A stretch of 64,000 nt of DNA from Branchiostoma lanceolatum (taxonomy: Eukaryota; Chordata; Leptocardii; Amphioxiformes; Branchiostomatidae). The first letter of the stretch is position 1. Each line of letters opens with the position of its first letter. The notes under the pieces were generated by a model. That model worked only from the letters and a program-made list of their open reading frames with translations, did not search any database and had not been told where the DNA came from. A program made the translations under genes and the position numbers. Below are positions 43,201 through 55,040 of the stretch, in pieces. Location of the stretch: positions 21,002,559-21,066,558 of the forward strand of contig NC_089726.1 in assembly GCF_035083965.1 (NCBI RefSeq). Direction: 5' to 3'.

Positions 43201-46200
43201 ATTAAATCCTGAATGTTACATTTAATTACATATGATGCTATACATGTAGGAAAACTAGTGTAGTTGAGCAAGAAAACCTAAGAAATATCATTGTTTTAAA
43301 ACCATCTGTGATTTTTGAAATAAAATGCCTTTCAGAAACCCGTTGCCATGGCAACAGGAAAATTGATAAACTTATACTGTTATCATAATATTGTTGCCAA
43401 GAAAATTTTAGGAAAAGTCACCAAGTTTGGTAGCCCTAGCATATGTCGTTCGGCAGTTATACGATGACAAAGTTGGCGCGGGCACTTTTACCCCCCCCCC
43501 CCCGGCTGGATGGGGTTAAGTATGTTTCAAAACACTCACAGTGCATAAACATATTAAACACTAGCTTTAAAAGGTCAAATTTGTTCAACCATATCTCCGT
43601 TATCATTTTTCGATGGCATAGTGTAATGTATTCCTGGAAGGCTTATTCATTATCCTTTATAATGATAAACAACTTGTTATGATCTAACATTCTAAACCGA
43701 ACACCATAGCTGACTATCATTTAAGAATGATGGGCTAAAGAAAAAAATTTCTGGACATTTTAAAAGTTTGAAAACTTGATTTTGATCGATCGTTCCTCGG
43801 TTGATCAAAGACACAAATATAAAAATAAACATTATTGCTAAATATGCCGTACCTTTTTGAATAGATGATTTCGGTGCAGCAACATCATTGATACTTTCTT
43901 TTTGAGCAAGTTCGGTTTTGACAAATGGCGTCGTCGCTTCGTTGGATGACTTATCTGTTGATGTCGTTATAGATGTATTGTCAACGCAGGTGCTGTTCAC
44001 AGCAGAGTCACCAGGGGTGGCGGTAGATCGCACAAAGACTTGGACTTCGCACAAGCTCAATGTTCGGAAGAGTCCGGGAAGACGAACGCCCACAAAGCGT
44101 CCCCGCATCCCCTGACACCAGACGGAAATAGACGGCTGATTCCCGTTGATTCGATAATTAGCTCCACACTTTGGGTTTGCGCTGACCTGGCTGGAATCCC
44201 CGATGTGGATGTTGAAGGGGTTGAGTCGTTCCGAACAGCAGTCCTGGCGGTTGAAGATGACTACCCTGTAGATATTTAAGACATTTGGTTGAGATTTAGC
44301 GTTAGTTTTTTTTTTTTTAATCCGATGTTTATTGATACCAATATTGCAAAAAAAATCATATATTTGATTTGTTTACTAATTATTACATACCCATATCATT
44401 GATCACAATTTTTTTAATGACTTTTTCTTAAGTCCTGTTGATACATAAACATTGCAATTATGAAGCAACGTCGTTGCATTGAGTGCGTCAGGGGGGGGGG
44501 GGTGGCGTTTTTCGCAGGAAATAAACTATCACAAATTATTTTGCCGCTAACAAAATTTACTAAGCAGTTCTTCTTGCCTTGCATGAAAGTGCTGAAGATA
44601 TCGGCTTGTCTAAAAAAAAAAAACTAAGTGCCTCACGGTCTCGTCGCAAGCAACGTTTTGTTTCAGTTAAGAAAAACACCGTAGTTTAAATCACCCCATG
44701 AGCAGGTCAGCCTGTGACATTTTGGGGCCGAAAGTTTTTTTGACCTCCAATAGGGGCTGTACTAATGGTTCCACGGAGCCAGCTTTAGTTATACTGCCTA
44801 CATACAGGAACAAATGACGGAAAACGAAACCCTTTCACCAAAGGTGATGATCTTGCCATACACTTACCTCTCAATCATAAACGGAAACCCAAGATCCACC
44901 CACCAACTGGGGTCAGCTTCTCCTTTATGTGTGTGTGTACAGGATTGATGACGGAAGGCAGAGTCAAGGAGGCGGGTATTCGTGTCCCCATCGACGGCAT
45001 AAGAGGCAGCTGCAGCACCGCTGGTGCTTGTTTGGTACGCTTTTCTTGTCAGGGCGACATTGACACCCGAGAGATGTGGGAGGTCTGTGAGACAAAACAT
45101 ATCAAAATCAAAAGCTTCTATGGAAGCCCTTGTGATACAAGTAGAATCGATATCCAGTGTGTTAAGACAAGACCAAGCCTGATTAAGACCTGAAGTAGAG
45201 TGAACGGTAGGGTGGATACAAACCGCCCTATCCCCAGCACCGTTAGGCCAATGAGTTTGAAACTTCGGAGGAAATTTTGCCTTGGTACCACAACTTCCAA
45301 CTATGAATAAGATACAGGAAATAGAGCTATGGTATTTTCATAACTAATAAATATAGGATCGATATCATTTTTACAATTATTGACCTAGCAAGGTTGCTGC
45401 GTAGATCATGGAGCAGAGAATTTTTTACAGGATGTAGTGATAGTCAGCTGCTTTAAGGATACCTTTCCGGAAAACTATAATACTGCTCAGGTTTAGAGAA
45501 ATATTAATATTTTTCTTGATTTTGATTATTTTTGGGGGATGACCATGACTTAATCGGCCAGTATGTAAACATTGTAAGATGAAATCAATCTTTTGTAAAG
45601 GCTTTGGAAGAAAGTAAATCGTCAGGCCTTGTTTACACCCAAGTACACCTTTGTATGCCATAGCTACAGACTAAGGCTTTTAAGTCTAAAACCCTATTTT
45701 TTCGGAGTTTGGTCTTCCTCGCCAATCTATCAATCTGACAGCCGCATATCTCTCAATAGATTAATTGCTTTCGTACCCCCTGACGAACTCATTATCTGCA
45801 ATTATCTTAATGTATGCATAGAGGGCAGACATCGCCACAGCGCCCATTCAAGTTCTGCGTGAAAGACGTAGTCTGACCAGTCAAGGGGGGATCTATGAAG
45901 AACTAACTCGTTGCTAGAGTAAAACCAAGGAGGTTGGTAAAACGTTTGAATAGAGTTTTTGAGTTCGGTGTTTTGACACGAAAATTGTAAGGTAGTTAAA
46001 AGGTCCCCTTGTAATAGGTGTGATATAGAATGTCTGGCATTTAATCCTAGTGCTTCACATCACCATATCACGTGACTATTTGCTGTGAACCTCCCTAGTG
46101 TCGATATTTTGTATAGGTTACAAAACAAAACAAGACATTTCCCCTTACCTGGTGAGGTTCCGAGGTTCAGCTCTGTAAGGTATGGCTGATAGCCCGAGTG

Positions 46201-49200
46201 GGTCCGCGTGATCACGAACTTCCAATACCGCGCTGTTCCCTGGAACCCGCCGAACACCTGGCGCTGGTCCGTCCCTCCCTGCACGTTCTTAACGGACACG
46301 ACGTCCTCCCAGTTGTACGGACTCCCAACCTGCGACTTCTGCAACGTGAAGGCTGCGATGTCATGGGTCGTGTCTCCGTAGTTGTTGACTGCGATGTGGG
46401 TCAGAGTGTGGGGCGCTGTGAGGTCCAGTGTGATGTACCAGTTGTTGTGCCTGAACTCAGTATCTTGTGGGTTCCAAAAGGTCCCAGTGTCCCCATCCAA
46501 GGCTTTTGCGGCGTCATATGTCACTCCGCTGTTGACCCGCTGTGTGCCGGCGGAGTCCACAACCCATAATGAATCCCGTGACAGCAATGTACCTGGGAAA
46601 GAGAACGCAGATTCGTTAAACCAGCTCTATCGAAAAAATAGTATGGAAATCCGTCATTTCTTTGTTCAGTTATTCTCCTTAGACGATTTTCACAATAACG
46701 CCCCTGCAGTTCCAGAGAAGGCCCGAACCTACACAACTTCTGTATTACCTCTTTGGTTACATCATAAGCTATCTGCCACCCACGTTTTTTGCCCGCTCTC
46801 CCCACAAAGTGCAAGTTTGCGATAAACTAACTGGAGACAAATAGGTGTGACACTTTGATGGTTTATAACAATAAGTCTTCGCGAATACTTGTATTCGCGC
46901 TCATATACAAAACCAGGGGGTTAACACTGAATAGAAAAACCAAAAGAGGTACATTAGGCCAAAGATGGTCCATTTTGAGTGAGAGAGAGGCCTTTACATC
47001 GCGAAAGTTCGCCATTTTGAAAAAGGACCGTTGCCATGGCAACTGGTAACCTCCGACCCAAAACTTTCCCATTTTTGTACGTTTGGTCCAAGGCCCTACC
47101 ATCACACTAAATTTAAGAAAATTTCATTTTTTTTTTTTACTTTGGCCACTATTTATCATTCTGCTTGGTTTTTACAGATAGCTGCTCTTAAGGTGGGGTA
47201 CAGGCATGCGGCAGCACTTCTGGGGTGTCTTGAAAATACCATATAGTGTTACTTGTGGCTCTTGATTTTTTTTCTCCAAGTACCTCTGTGCAAGACAATA
47301 ATTTATGCAAATTTTTATGACGTCTTCAACAATTACAGGGCCACGCCCCTTGTTACAAAAGTGGGTTTTCCTCGCTAACGATCCAATGTACAAAGCTAAT
47401 ATTTTAGGGACAATTGTATAATAATGCCATTGGTCAATACACGGGCTCCTTTTTTGATATCTTTCTAGATTAATTTTTGGTGAATTTTTTTCAATAATTT
47501 TATGAGAACCTCCTTCTGTGGGCCCTCACACATTATCAAAGTATCAAAATGCTTATGCCACCCGTGAGAGGCAAGATCAGGTGGTAAACCTCAGAACAGC
47601 ATTTCTTTTTCTGCCCTATCATATACAGTTTTGTCAAACTTTTGCTTTTAAAATCATGCTGTAGAGGAAGTATTAATAAAATTGGCATTTAGTAATCGTA
47701 AAATGACCCCAAATCGCCATTATATGCTTTTTTCCCAATCATGCAAGCACTAACAGTGACATACGGGTCAATAACCTCTGCAAACACACTATCTGACAGT
47801 CAGAGCAGTGTTTACAGCCAGGCCAGAGAATCCAGCTTTCCAGAGGGAGGGAGGGAATAGCCAAAATGGAGGCCCCTGATTGGTCAGGCTGTTCCAAAAG
47901 GTATCGGCACCCAGCCAGGACGTTGGAAACTGCAACTTTGCCCTTGAAGTTTGCGGTAAACTGATAACCTATGTAAGAAATTGATGCCAGATAATGAAAA
48001 TAGACCTATACATCTAACAAATCAGATGGTTATTTTGTCTTAATATTTTTGTTGAAAATGTACTGCCGCATGCCTGTACTCCACCTTAACGTTTCACACA
48101 AAACATGCGGCATTCATAACACAACTTATGGTGCAACTTGTTTTCTTATTACTAGTAATTCCCACACGATGAAAGGAAATCTTTTTTCTCAGAGTCAAAA
48201 CAGACTATAGTCAGATGTGTATTGACTTGTCTGGCAATGTGTACACTGAAAATAGTTGGTATATTTCCTTCCGTACTACCCACTAAATAAGACGCACGCA
48301 CTACTCGTTGTACAAACGCATAGTCCATCAAACTTTCAGTGAGAAACAAAACAAAGCTTGTATGGAAGGAAGGGCGGATAGTATAGTACACGTACAAAAG
48401 AGAGAGAGTAATTGTTTAATGTATCAAATGAAGAAATTGTCCTCCTTCAAATCTCTGACAAACTAGGCTTTCGTGCCTTTGATGATGGTCTTGACACGTT
48501 TTACTCTTGTCTATAACTAGAATTAGTTCGTTACACGTAATTACAAAATAAATAGGAAAAAAATCAAGCCTTGTTCAGTTTTGGGCGCCAAACCTTTCTG
48601 CATTTATCGTTTAATCCATTTTGTTGAGGGACCAATGCCAACTGGCTCCTTTGTTTCTGTCTAGACAGGGTACGCATAGGAATGCAAAATAGAGGAGGAG
48701 CAGTGGGAAGTGAAACCAGAGCAATTATTACCCGCTTATAGCCTTTTCACTCGCACCTTAGCTCATTTCAATACTATTATAATGAGTCTGTCGGCAGGGC
48801 AGGCCCGCCATGTCTTAACATACTGGAGATCTTGCCTTTCGTCTTCCCAACACCTACCCACATAACAAATATCATCATATTCCATCTAGAGATTCTTGAG
48901 TTATGCCGACTACAATCCTCCAGAAACACAGACACACCCAAAAACTATATCTACATTTTTCTGGAGATAATTAGACGTTTATATAGCCGTACAAGCAGTA
49001 TAAATAGTACAATTTACCTAGGTTCTTCTGCCTAAAATTATTTTGTTCTTTACCTATTGTTTCCAGTTGTTTGGCGTCCAGCTATGTAACAAGGCAGCAA
49101 ATGATGATTGACACATTCGATGCCAGAAAGCAGATTCCTACAGTCTATCCAACACCAAGTATAATACAAGGTCTTCTGATTGCAAGTTTAGACAATTCTT

Positions 49201-52200
49201 TAAAATATTTATGAATTGTTGCATGTATAGTTAATTTGTGTTTTTATGTTTGTACGGCTGTTTTCTACTGGTGACATAACACAAATAAAGAAATCCAATT
49301 CAATTCAATTTAATATAATTGTATTCAGAGTTTCTACAATGGCTAAATATGTTTTCTTTCCTTTCAGACTGAACAAAGATGACAAGGATTTAAAGCACAT
49401 GTCTCAACTTTGGTAATATAATAAGAAATGTTTTTTTTTTGCAAATGAAGCCGTACCTTTTTGAAAAGATGATGGCCATGCAACAACACCGTTGGTGCTT
49501 TCTTCTTGAACGGTCTTGACAAAGGTCGATGTCGTTTGGATGGTGGAGATATTTGTTGATGTCGTTATAGGAGAACGATCAATGCAGCCGGTAGTGTTTT
49601 CAGGATGACCATGGGTGGAGGTGGCGTCCGTATCAGGGTGACCGGGGATGCAGGTGGTGTTCGCGTCAGACTGACCAGGGATGGAGGTATTTTCTACACC
49701 AGGCTGATGAGGGGTTGAGGTATTGTCTGCACCAGGCTGATCAGGAAAGGAGGTATTGTTTACATTAGGCCTAGGGTGACCAGGTATGGAGGTATTGTCT
49801 ACATCAGGGTGACCGGGATGGGGGCATTGTCTATATCAGAGTGATCAGGGATGGATGTATTGTCTACATTAGGATGACCAGGGATGGAGGTATTGTCTAC
49901 ATCACGTTGAACAGGGATGGAGGTATTGTCTACATCAGGCTGACAAGGGATGGAGGTATTGTCTACATTATGGTGACCAGGGATGGAAGTATTGTCTACA
50001 TCACATGGAACAGGGATGGAGGTATTGTCTGTATTAGGGTGATCAGGGATGTAGGTATTGTCTACATCAGAGTGACCAGGGATGGAGGTATTTTCTACAT
50101 CAAGTTGACAAGGGATGGAAGTATTGTCTACATTAGAATGACCCGGGATGGAGGTATTTTTCTACATCAGCGCGATCAGGGATGGAGGTACTGCCTATAT
50201 CAGGGTGCCCAGGGATGGAGGTATTTTCTACATCAAGTTGAAAAGGGATGGAAGTTTTGTCTACATCAGGGTGATCAGGGATGGAGGTATTGTCTGCATC
50301 AGGCTGACCAGGGATGGAGGTATTGTCTACATCGGGGTGAACAGGGATGGAGGTATTGTCTACATTAGGGTGACCAGGGATGGAGGTATTGTCTACATCA
50401 AGTTGAAAAGGGATGGAAGTTTTGTCTACATCAGGGTGATCAGGGATGGAGGTATTGTCTACATCGGGGTGATCAGGGATGGAGGTATTGTCTACATCAG
50501 GGTGATCAGGGATGGAGGTATTGTCTACATCAGGGTGATCAGGGATGGAGGTATTGTCTGCATCAGGCTGACCAGGGATGGAGGTATTGTCTACATCAGC
50601 GCTATCAGGGATGGAGGTATTTCCTATGTCAGGGTGACCAGGGATGGAGGTATTGTCTACACCATGGTAACGAGGGATGGAGGAATTGGCTACATTAGGC
50701 TGACCATGCTTGGAGCTATTGTTTACATTAGGAAGATCAGAGGTGCATGCTATGTCCAAAACTCTTAACGGCTACAGATAGAACTTACTTGTTAAATATA
50801 AGTGCATACTTATTTTTTTGTACATGATACATCGATATCATAACAACAGCTGGTGACAATTGTAATCACGGACAAATCAACCCATCTATCAGCCCCATAG
50901 CTTCAACCTGTAGGGCAGCAAGACGGACAAATCAAAAATAATGTCTCCATTGAAATGACGATGATTAGAGCTTTTTAAAGATCCTTTGAATTTCTCATGA
51001 AGGTAAAATTTTTCATGTAGATTCAAACGCATGTTCGGGTCAAATACGACACAACGTTTTTTGGGCCAATAGAACATCTCTATCGCCCTAAAGTGATCAA
51101 AACATGTCTTACAAAAGAAATATGCATGGTTTACAGTTAGAAATGGAATCAATTACATTGCAGTACCTTAGGGATGTACCGGACGCTGTTTCTAAAGTAG
51201 AACCAGGTTCCGACACAAGTTGATGACACTAGCAAAGCAGTTATCATCAGAACAATGCCAACCCAGAAGTACGTACACTCTGAAAAAAAAAATATATAGA
51301 ATCAAAAAGGTGTTTGCCAGACTGACCACCAATGCAAGAATAATATAAAAGATTTTCTTTTCTTTAAGAAAGAGGGTACAGAATTGACCAGGGACAGTAA
51401 TAACCTTTAAGAGATTAAAAATGAAATAAAAACACCTTAAAATTTGATTCATCTCGGCAACCCATGAGACTACCAATATTATAGAAAAATAAGACGGAAA
51501 GTAGAAAATACTTCCAGGGAAAACAGATTGGCTATTAGAGACAGGTAACAATCCCCGGAAATAATAATGTTTCAACCTACGGGCATACATTTCATTTAAT
51601 CTCTAGACAAGAGCAAAATGTTTGAAGAAAATCTGTTAAAAGTACGAGAGCAAAATGTCTAGAAAATATGTTAAAAGTAATGAGTTCGCTACCGGTAAAA
51701 TGCATGATATTAAACTGAAACTTTAAATTTAGAGTACTTACTGCAAGTTGCTTGTCGTGGAACGTTTGGCACGTATATCGGATTCCAGTTCAGGGCGTTC
51801 CTTGTAGCACTTGGAGATGTATTTTGAGGGTGTTGGTTTTCAGGCATGTTAGTGTTAGCGTTTACAGGAGCCGACTTGTCAGCGTCATCTTCAGACAAGT
51901 AGCATCCTTTTACTGTTGCGTACGATGAATCCTCGAACCCGTATGCGACAGCATTTGGTTCCAAATTGCCATCATCGTATGTTATATCGACTGGTTCTCC
52001 TATCTCAATATCAGTGCCACCTTTTGGTATGACGTTATTGTAGATATTGCCGCCTTCTGTTGTTGTAATTGGTGTTGTTGTTGTTGTTGCATATAGGGGG
52101 ATGCAGGAATTGTGACCACTTATGTTTGCCGCGAATCCAGAATCAGATCGATACACTGCCTCTGCTTGGTTCGGATTTATAGTAGTGTTTTGAACAGTCT

Positions 52201-52726
52201 GTGGTCCATACAACTGGTTTGGGTACTGGGGGGATGCTGGATTGATGTCCGAAGCTGACTCTATTTGTGCCTCTGCCACTACTGCTGTGGACGCCGTCGC
52301 GCCATTTTTAGAACTGTTTGGATTAACATCGACGTTATTAGAGACGACTATATTTTCGTTGTCAACAGCAGCTTCCGCTCTAGCAGGCAGATAATCATAA
52401 ACATCATCATTGTCGTCATGTTTCTTGTATTCGGCAGTTGTAGAGTGATGTCCACTGTCAGCTTCGCTGTGGTTAGTCAGTTTCTGATATGCGTTTGGGA
52501 AATGTTGGGTTTCAGGTAAGTTGGTGTTTTCTTTGAAAGACACCGAATTGTAAGGATCATTTTCAAATGCGTTGCATCCTTCTGCGTACACCGGATTCGG
52601 GAACACATGTGCAACAGTACATGGTTTCAGATTCTGCTGCGATTTTGGATCTGAACGTATTTGCGTGAGGCTGTCTTCGTTTGTGTTGACCCCTGGTGCA
52701 ACGTCGCAGGTAGTAACTTCAGCCAT
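40207..52726 (-). CDS. Membrane receptor-like protein: Tyr-motif tail, repeat stalk, discoidin-like and two F-type lectin domains
   Basis: Eight exons join with consistent phases: 52726-51742, 51279-51167, 50771-49457, 46592-46149, 45084-44868, 44265-43853, 42537-42336 and 40516-40207 (TAA). The total is 3,999 nt, or 1,332 residues nominally. There is no signal peptide. Residues 1-328 look cytoplasmic, with NPVY (44-47), NPIY (315-318), SSYATV and VYDYL. One span ([20 protein letters not shown], about 332-351) follows. The stalk is 11-residue repeats rich in NTS sequons. A discoidin-like domain comes next ([23 protein letters not shown]). The F-type lectin domains have [18 protein letters not shown] and [14 protein letters not shown]; the first has the fucose-site pattern RxDx4R (RQDCCSER). 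It probably binds fucosylated glycans at the cell surface. The stalk exon has two compensating 1-base indels, with a stop at 50135-50133 between them. An acceptor 12 bp before the ATG implies a 5' UTR exon upstream. Confidence 0.8.
40588..40985 (+). repeat. Hairpin-headed repeat, in last receptor intron
   Basis: It opens with a perfect 8-bp hairpin TATCTCCA-CGAAAA-TGGAGATA (40591-40612), then TAGTTTTAAGCGAGTCTGTG. It has the phrases 'tactgcagcagaaca', 'gtttgctctggaactgcag' and 'ggagaataactga' of the family. It lies about 70 bp upstream (gene sense) of the last exon's acceptor. Confidence 0.7.
40990..41427. mobile_element. Truncated copy of the 42617-43515 element
   Basis: It shares AGTTGGCGCGGGCACTTTTA, GGAAAAGTCANNAAGTTTGG, CATCAAATTAGCAT and the right end (…CAGTCTAGATAGGG then TTAA, 41428-41431). 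The left end is absent, replaced by the hairpin-headed repeat. Intronic. Confidence 0.65.
42617..43515. mobile_element. 899-bp TTAA-flanked piggyBac-like MITE
   Basis: TTAA precedes (42613-42616) and follows (43516-43519). The ends are CCCTATCCAGACTGGG and, from the other side, CCCCATCCAGCCGGGG. CCCT-type ends with TTAA targets fit piggyBac. The interior is non-coding with repeated TATGACGTAA words near 42763-42790. Intronic, between the two F-type lectin domains. Confidence 0.75.
46640..46805 (-). repeat. Hairpin-headed repeat fragment, reverse orientation
   Basis: Reverse complement of the 40800-40930 type: AATCCGTCATTTCTTTGTTC, TATTCTCCTTAGACGATTTT, CCTGCAGTTCCAGAG and AGCTATCTGCCACCC. 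Located about 50 bp upstream (gene sense) of the discoidin exon. Confidence 0.65.
47192..48085. mobile_element. 894-bp TTAA-flanked inverted-repeat element
   Basis: TTAA on both sides (47188-47191 and 48086-48089). The ends are GGTGGGGTACAGGCATGCGG and, from the other side, GGTGGAGTACAGGCATGCGG, continuing CAG. Like the X module, it begins GGT after TTAA, and it lacks a transposase. It lies in the intron between the stalk and discoidin exons. Confidence 0.75.
48830..48990 (-). repeat. Hairpin-headed repeat fragment, reverse orientation
   Basis: On the minus strand it begins TTATCTCCAGAAAAATGTAG ATATAG (a near-perfect hairpin). TGTGTCTGTGTTTCTGGAGG, 'aactcaagaatctc' and 'taggtgttgggaagac' follow, matching the family head at 2025 and 40591. 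Confidence 0.65.
49080..49325 (+). mobile_element. Retroelement 3' tail with CAATT repeats
   Basis: A short relic ends ACAAATAAAGAAATCCAATT followed by CAATTCAATTTAAT: a polyadenylation-like AATAAA plus a simple-repeat tail, as in RTE/L2-like LINE or SINE 3' ends. No coding part remains. Intronic. Confidence 0.4.
49590..50745 (-). repeat. 33-bp coding tandem repeat (receptor stalk)
   Basis: About 35 units of 33 nt encode an 11-residue motif close to [11 protein letters not shown] on the minus strand. N-T-S in most units is an N-glycosylation sequon; Pro, Thr and Ser make it mucin-like. Some blocks are duplicated at higher order (e.g. 50220-50300 and 50390-50460). A unit near 50154 has one extra base and a unit near 49823 lacks one. 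Between them the repeat is readable only in a shifted frame. The plus-strand ORFs over this region (RDGGIVYI repeats) are antisense artefacts. Confidence 0.9.
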
Positions 52727-52818
52727 GTTTATTCGTCGTCCTGCATGTGGCAAGTAACATTTACTTCCCACCCTAATCAAGCTACATTTATGTATGAGCC
52801 ATTTCACAAGTCCTAGGG

Positions 52819-54292
52819 CGCATGTGCAGTCGTGATGCATCGTGGCCAAAGGTCAAAGTGTAAGGCAACTAGCCATTCTTTATCTGTAGGCAGGGGTCTT
52901 AACCCTCAAACCACCGTAGCTTTTTTACGACTAATCTTACCGTATGGGGTCGAAACTGACCCCACAATGTTTTCTACAAATACAGCTTTATTGGTGACTA
53001 ATTTTGTGGTTTGTATATATGTATAGTTTAAGTAACCTATAAGGAACAGTTTGACATGATTAGGTGTGAATAATTTCTGCTTATTATCATAATCTATGCA
53101 AAAATAGGGAACATCGTCTTTTGCAAATAACGCTATTCAGACAAGCGGGCTCTTTTGAGGCCTGCGCCAACACTTGATGTCATATAGCATCTGAATGGCT
53201 TACGCTAGAACAACCAAACTTGGTCACCTTTGCTAAAATTTCGTTGGCAACAATTTGAATTTAATCAAATAACTAATCAATGTTTTCATGTTGCTATGGC
53301 AACCAGTTTCTGAGAGCCATATTTGGAAAAAGTCGCTAATTTTGGATTTTACAATGTTATTCTAGGGCTTTCTTTGTAAACTGCACTTCTTTTCTTATAT
53401 CAACACCAACCAATGTTATTCACTATCACTTTTAAGATTTAGTATTCATAATTTATGCATATTTGATTACGTCATCGGTCAAAATCTAAGATGGCGGACG
53501 ATATAATTAGATTAGCTATAACCGGCTATTTCAACCTCAAATCTCCTCATTACCATTTTTATTCAAACAGAAACAATCTTAATATAAACGATTTGGTCCA
53601 TTTTTATTGTGTTATTAGGTTATGTGATGAAAAAATCATCTTAAATAATTCAAGATGGCGGAACCAAGATGGCGGATTTAGCTAGTGTAACCCAATATGA
53701 ATATAGTTTTTATGACGTCATTTTGACGTCGTTCCTGTTGCCATCTACAAATAACCTCTTTGGATATATAATGATTTATCATACAGAATTTCAATTTAAG
53801 TTTTATCGTGTACCTTTGAGTTATATGGAAATACCCAATTTATTGGTTTTCGTCAATAAAATCACATAAATGACGTCATAATACGTCGCAACGCCATTAA
53901 GCTTTACGTTCATGAAAAAGAATTGTTTTTTTACGGTTCTACAAAATTAAATTTTGTAACTATGATCATAATAACCCTTATCATACATGTTACCAGATGA
54001 CAAGTATCAAACAATAGGGAATATTAGTGCAGATTTAGCTGGGGTCAGTTTTGACCCCACTGGACCACGCGTAAACTTTCTAGGATAACTTAATCAACAA
54101 TGAGCCAATCTCGGTAAAAACTTGTGAGAAGTTATAAGACATATATACAAACAAACTCATAGAAGGAATTTTGTTTTCGACTCGAAATGTCAAAATGGCA
54201 CATGTTGATATACGTCTGGGGTCAGTTTTGACCCCATACGGTGGTTTGAGGGTTAAACATTCAACTTAGATCACAATGCATCACGACTACAC
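52819..54292. repeat. Outer inverted pair around the receptor 5' element
   Basis: TGTGCAGTCGTGATGCATCG near 52814-52840 is matched in reverse complement by CAATGCATCACGACTACACA at about 54273-54292. This pair encloses the TTAA-flanked element below, so that element appears nested inside an older fold-back. Confidence 0.5.
52903..54252. mobile_element. 1350-bp TTAA-flanked piggyBac-like element at the receptor promoter
   Basis: TTAA at 52899-52902 and 54253-54256. The ends are perfect inverted repeats over at least 16 bp (CCCTCAAACCACCGTA and complement). They continue as a partly conserved GTATGGGGTC…ACTGACCCC block. The interior shares AAGATGGCGG and GATTACGTCATC blocks with 42617-43515, but no transposase frame. 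It lies about 175 bp upstream of the receptor ATG. Confidence 0.8.
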
Positions 54293-54309
54293 ATGGAAAG
54301 TATTCAAAC

Positions 54310-55040
54310 CTTGGTTAAGTCTTGCCTGACCCAAAAATGAATTCTAATATAGAATATACCATACAGGATATATTCTAAGACTGCCCAAGCGATACAAAAG
54401 ATGTGAGACATATGACATAAGCATGTCTACATAAAGAAGTTAACCAAAAGTGAGAGACCATATCATCCGAGGTATCTGATTACACATCCAATGGAATCTT
54501 TTAGTTCGCACATTCAATGAAATGGTTTCAGTAAAAACAGGAGCAGACAGTGATGTGTGCAGAATTGTTCTCACGAAATGGCGCCTGTGGGGGCGGCTCG
54601 CACAAGGAGTCTTTTTAACCTTAAGAATAAACATCAGCTGCACAGACAATACAACACTCGGTCCTGACTCCTGAGTAGACAGGCCTGTATCGATCTCTCG
54701 TAAGAAAATAAAGAACTTAGTAAAGTGATGATCTTATTAAAAGTGTCATCAATGGGCGATGACAAAAAATGAAAAGTGTTTGTGTGGAGAATAGTATTAT
54801 TCTTCCGAGATATTCATTTAGATGATCCTGCTTTTTTTAAATCGTCAGCCAAATGAAATTTCAGTTGGTAAATGCCTATGTGATATGATGATGTCATGCA
54901 TGTACTACTGACATCTACCCACGCACCACGTGCCAAAGCAATTTCAACGCTACAGTTTTGTGTCTGGTTTTCTACAAAGGCTCCAAAAGTGCCTTTCACA
55001 TGATATTATGCAAATGTTGCCAATCCAGTGGACTTTAGCT
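54310..55040 (-). other. Putative upstream exon module, copy A
   Basis: One of three related ~700-bp blocks. On the minus strand a short frame (…FILKVKKTPCASRPHRR…) meets a GTGAGA donor-like site with the exon ending at 54575. The shared text includes AATAAAGAACTTAGTAA and CAGTGATGTGTGCAGAATTG. It could be a 5' exon of the receptor, or the relic of another gene. Confidence 0.4.

Noticed and set aside
44040..46569. Plus-strand ORFs opposite the lectin and discoidin exons
   Set aside because: Mirror frames of real minus-strand exons with matched splice phases.
49590..50745. CRISPR-like array (33-bp period)
   Set aside because: Contiguous units without spacers, coding in frame, in animal DNA.
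49841..50768. Plus-strand ORFs of [12 protein letters not shown] repeats
   Set aside because: Antisense to the receptor stalk repeat; the minus-strand frame is supported by exon phases at both ends and by sequons.
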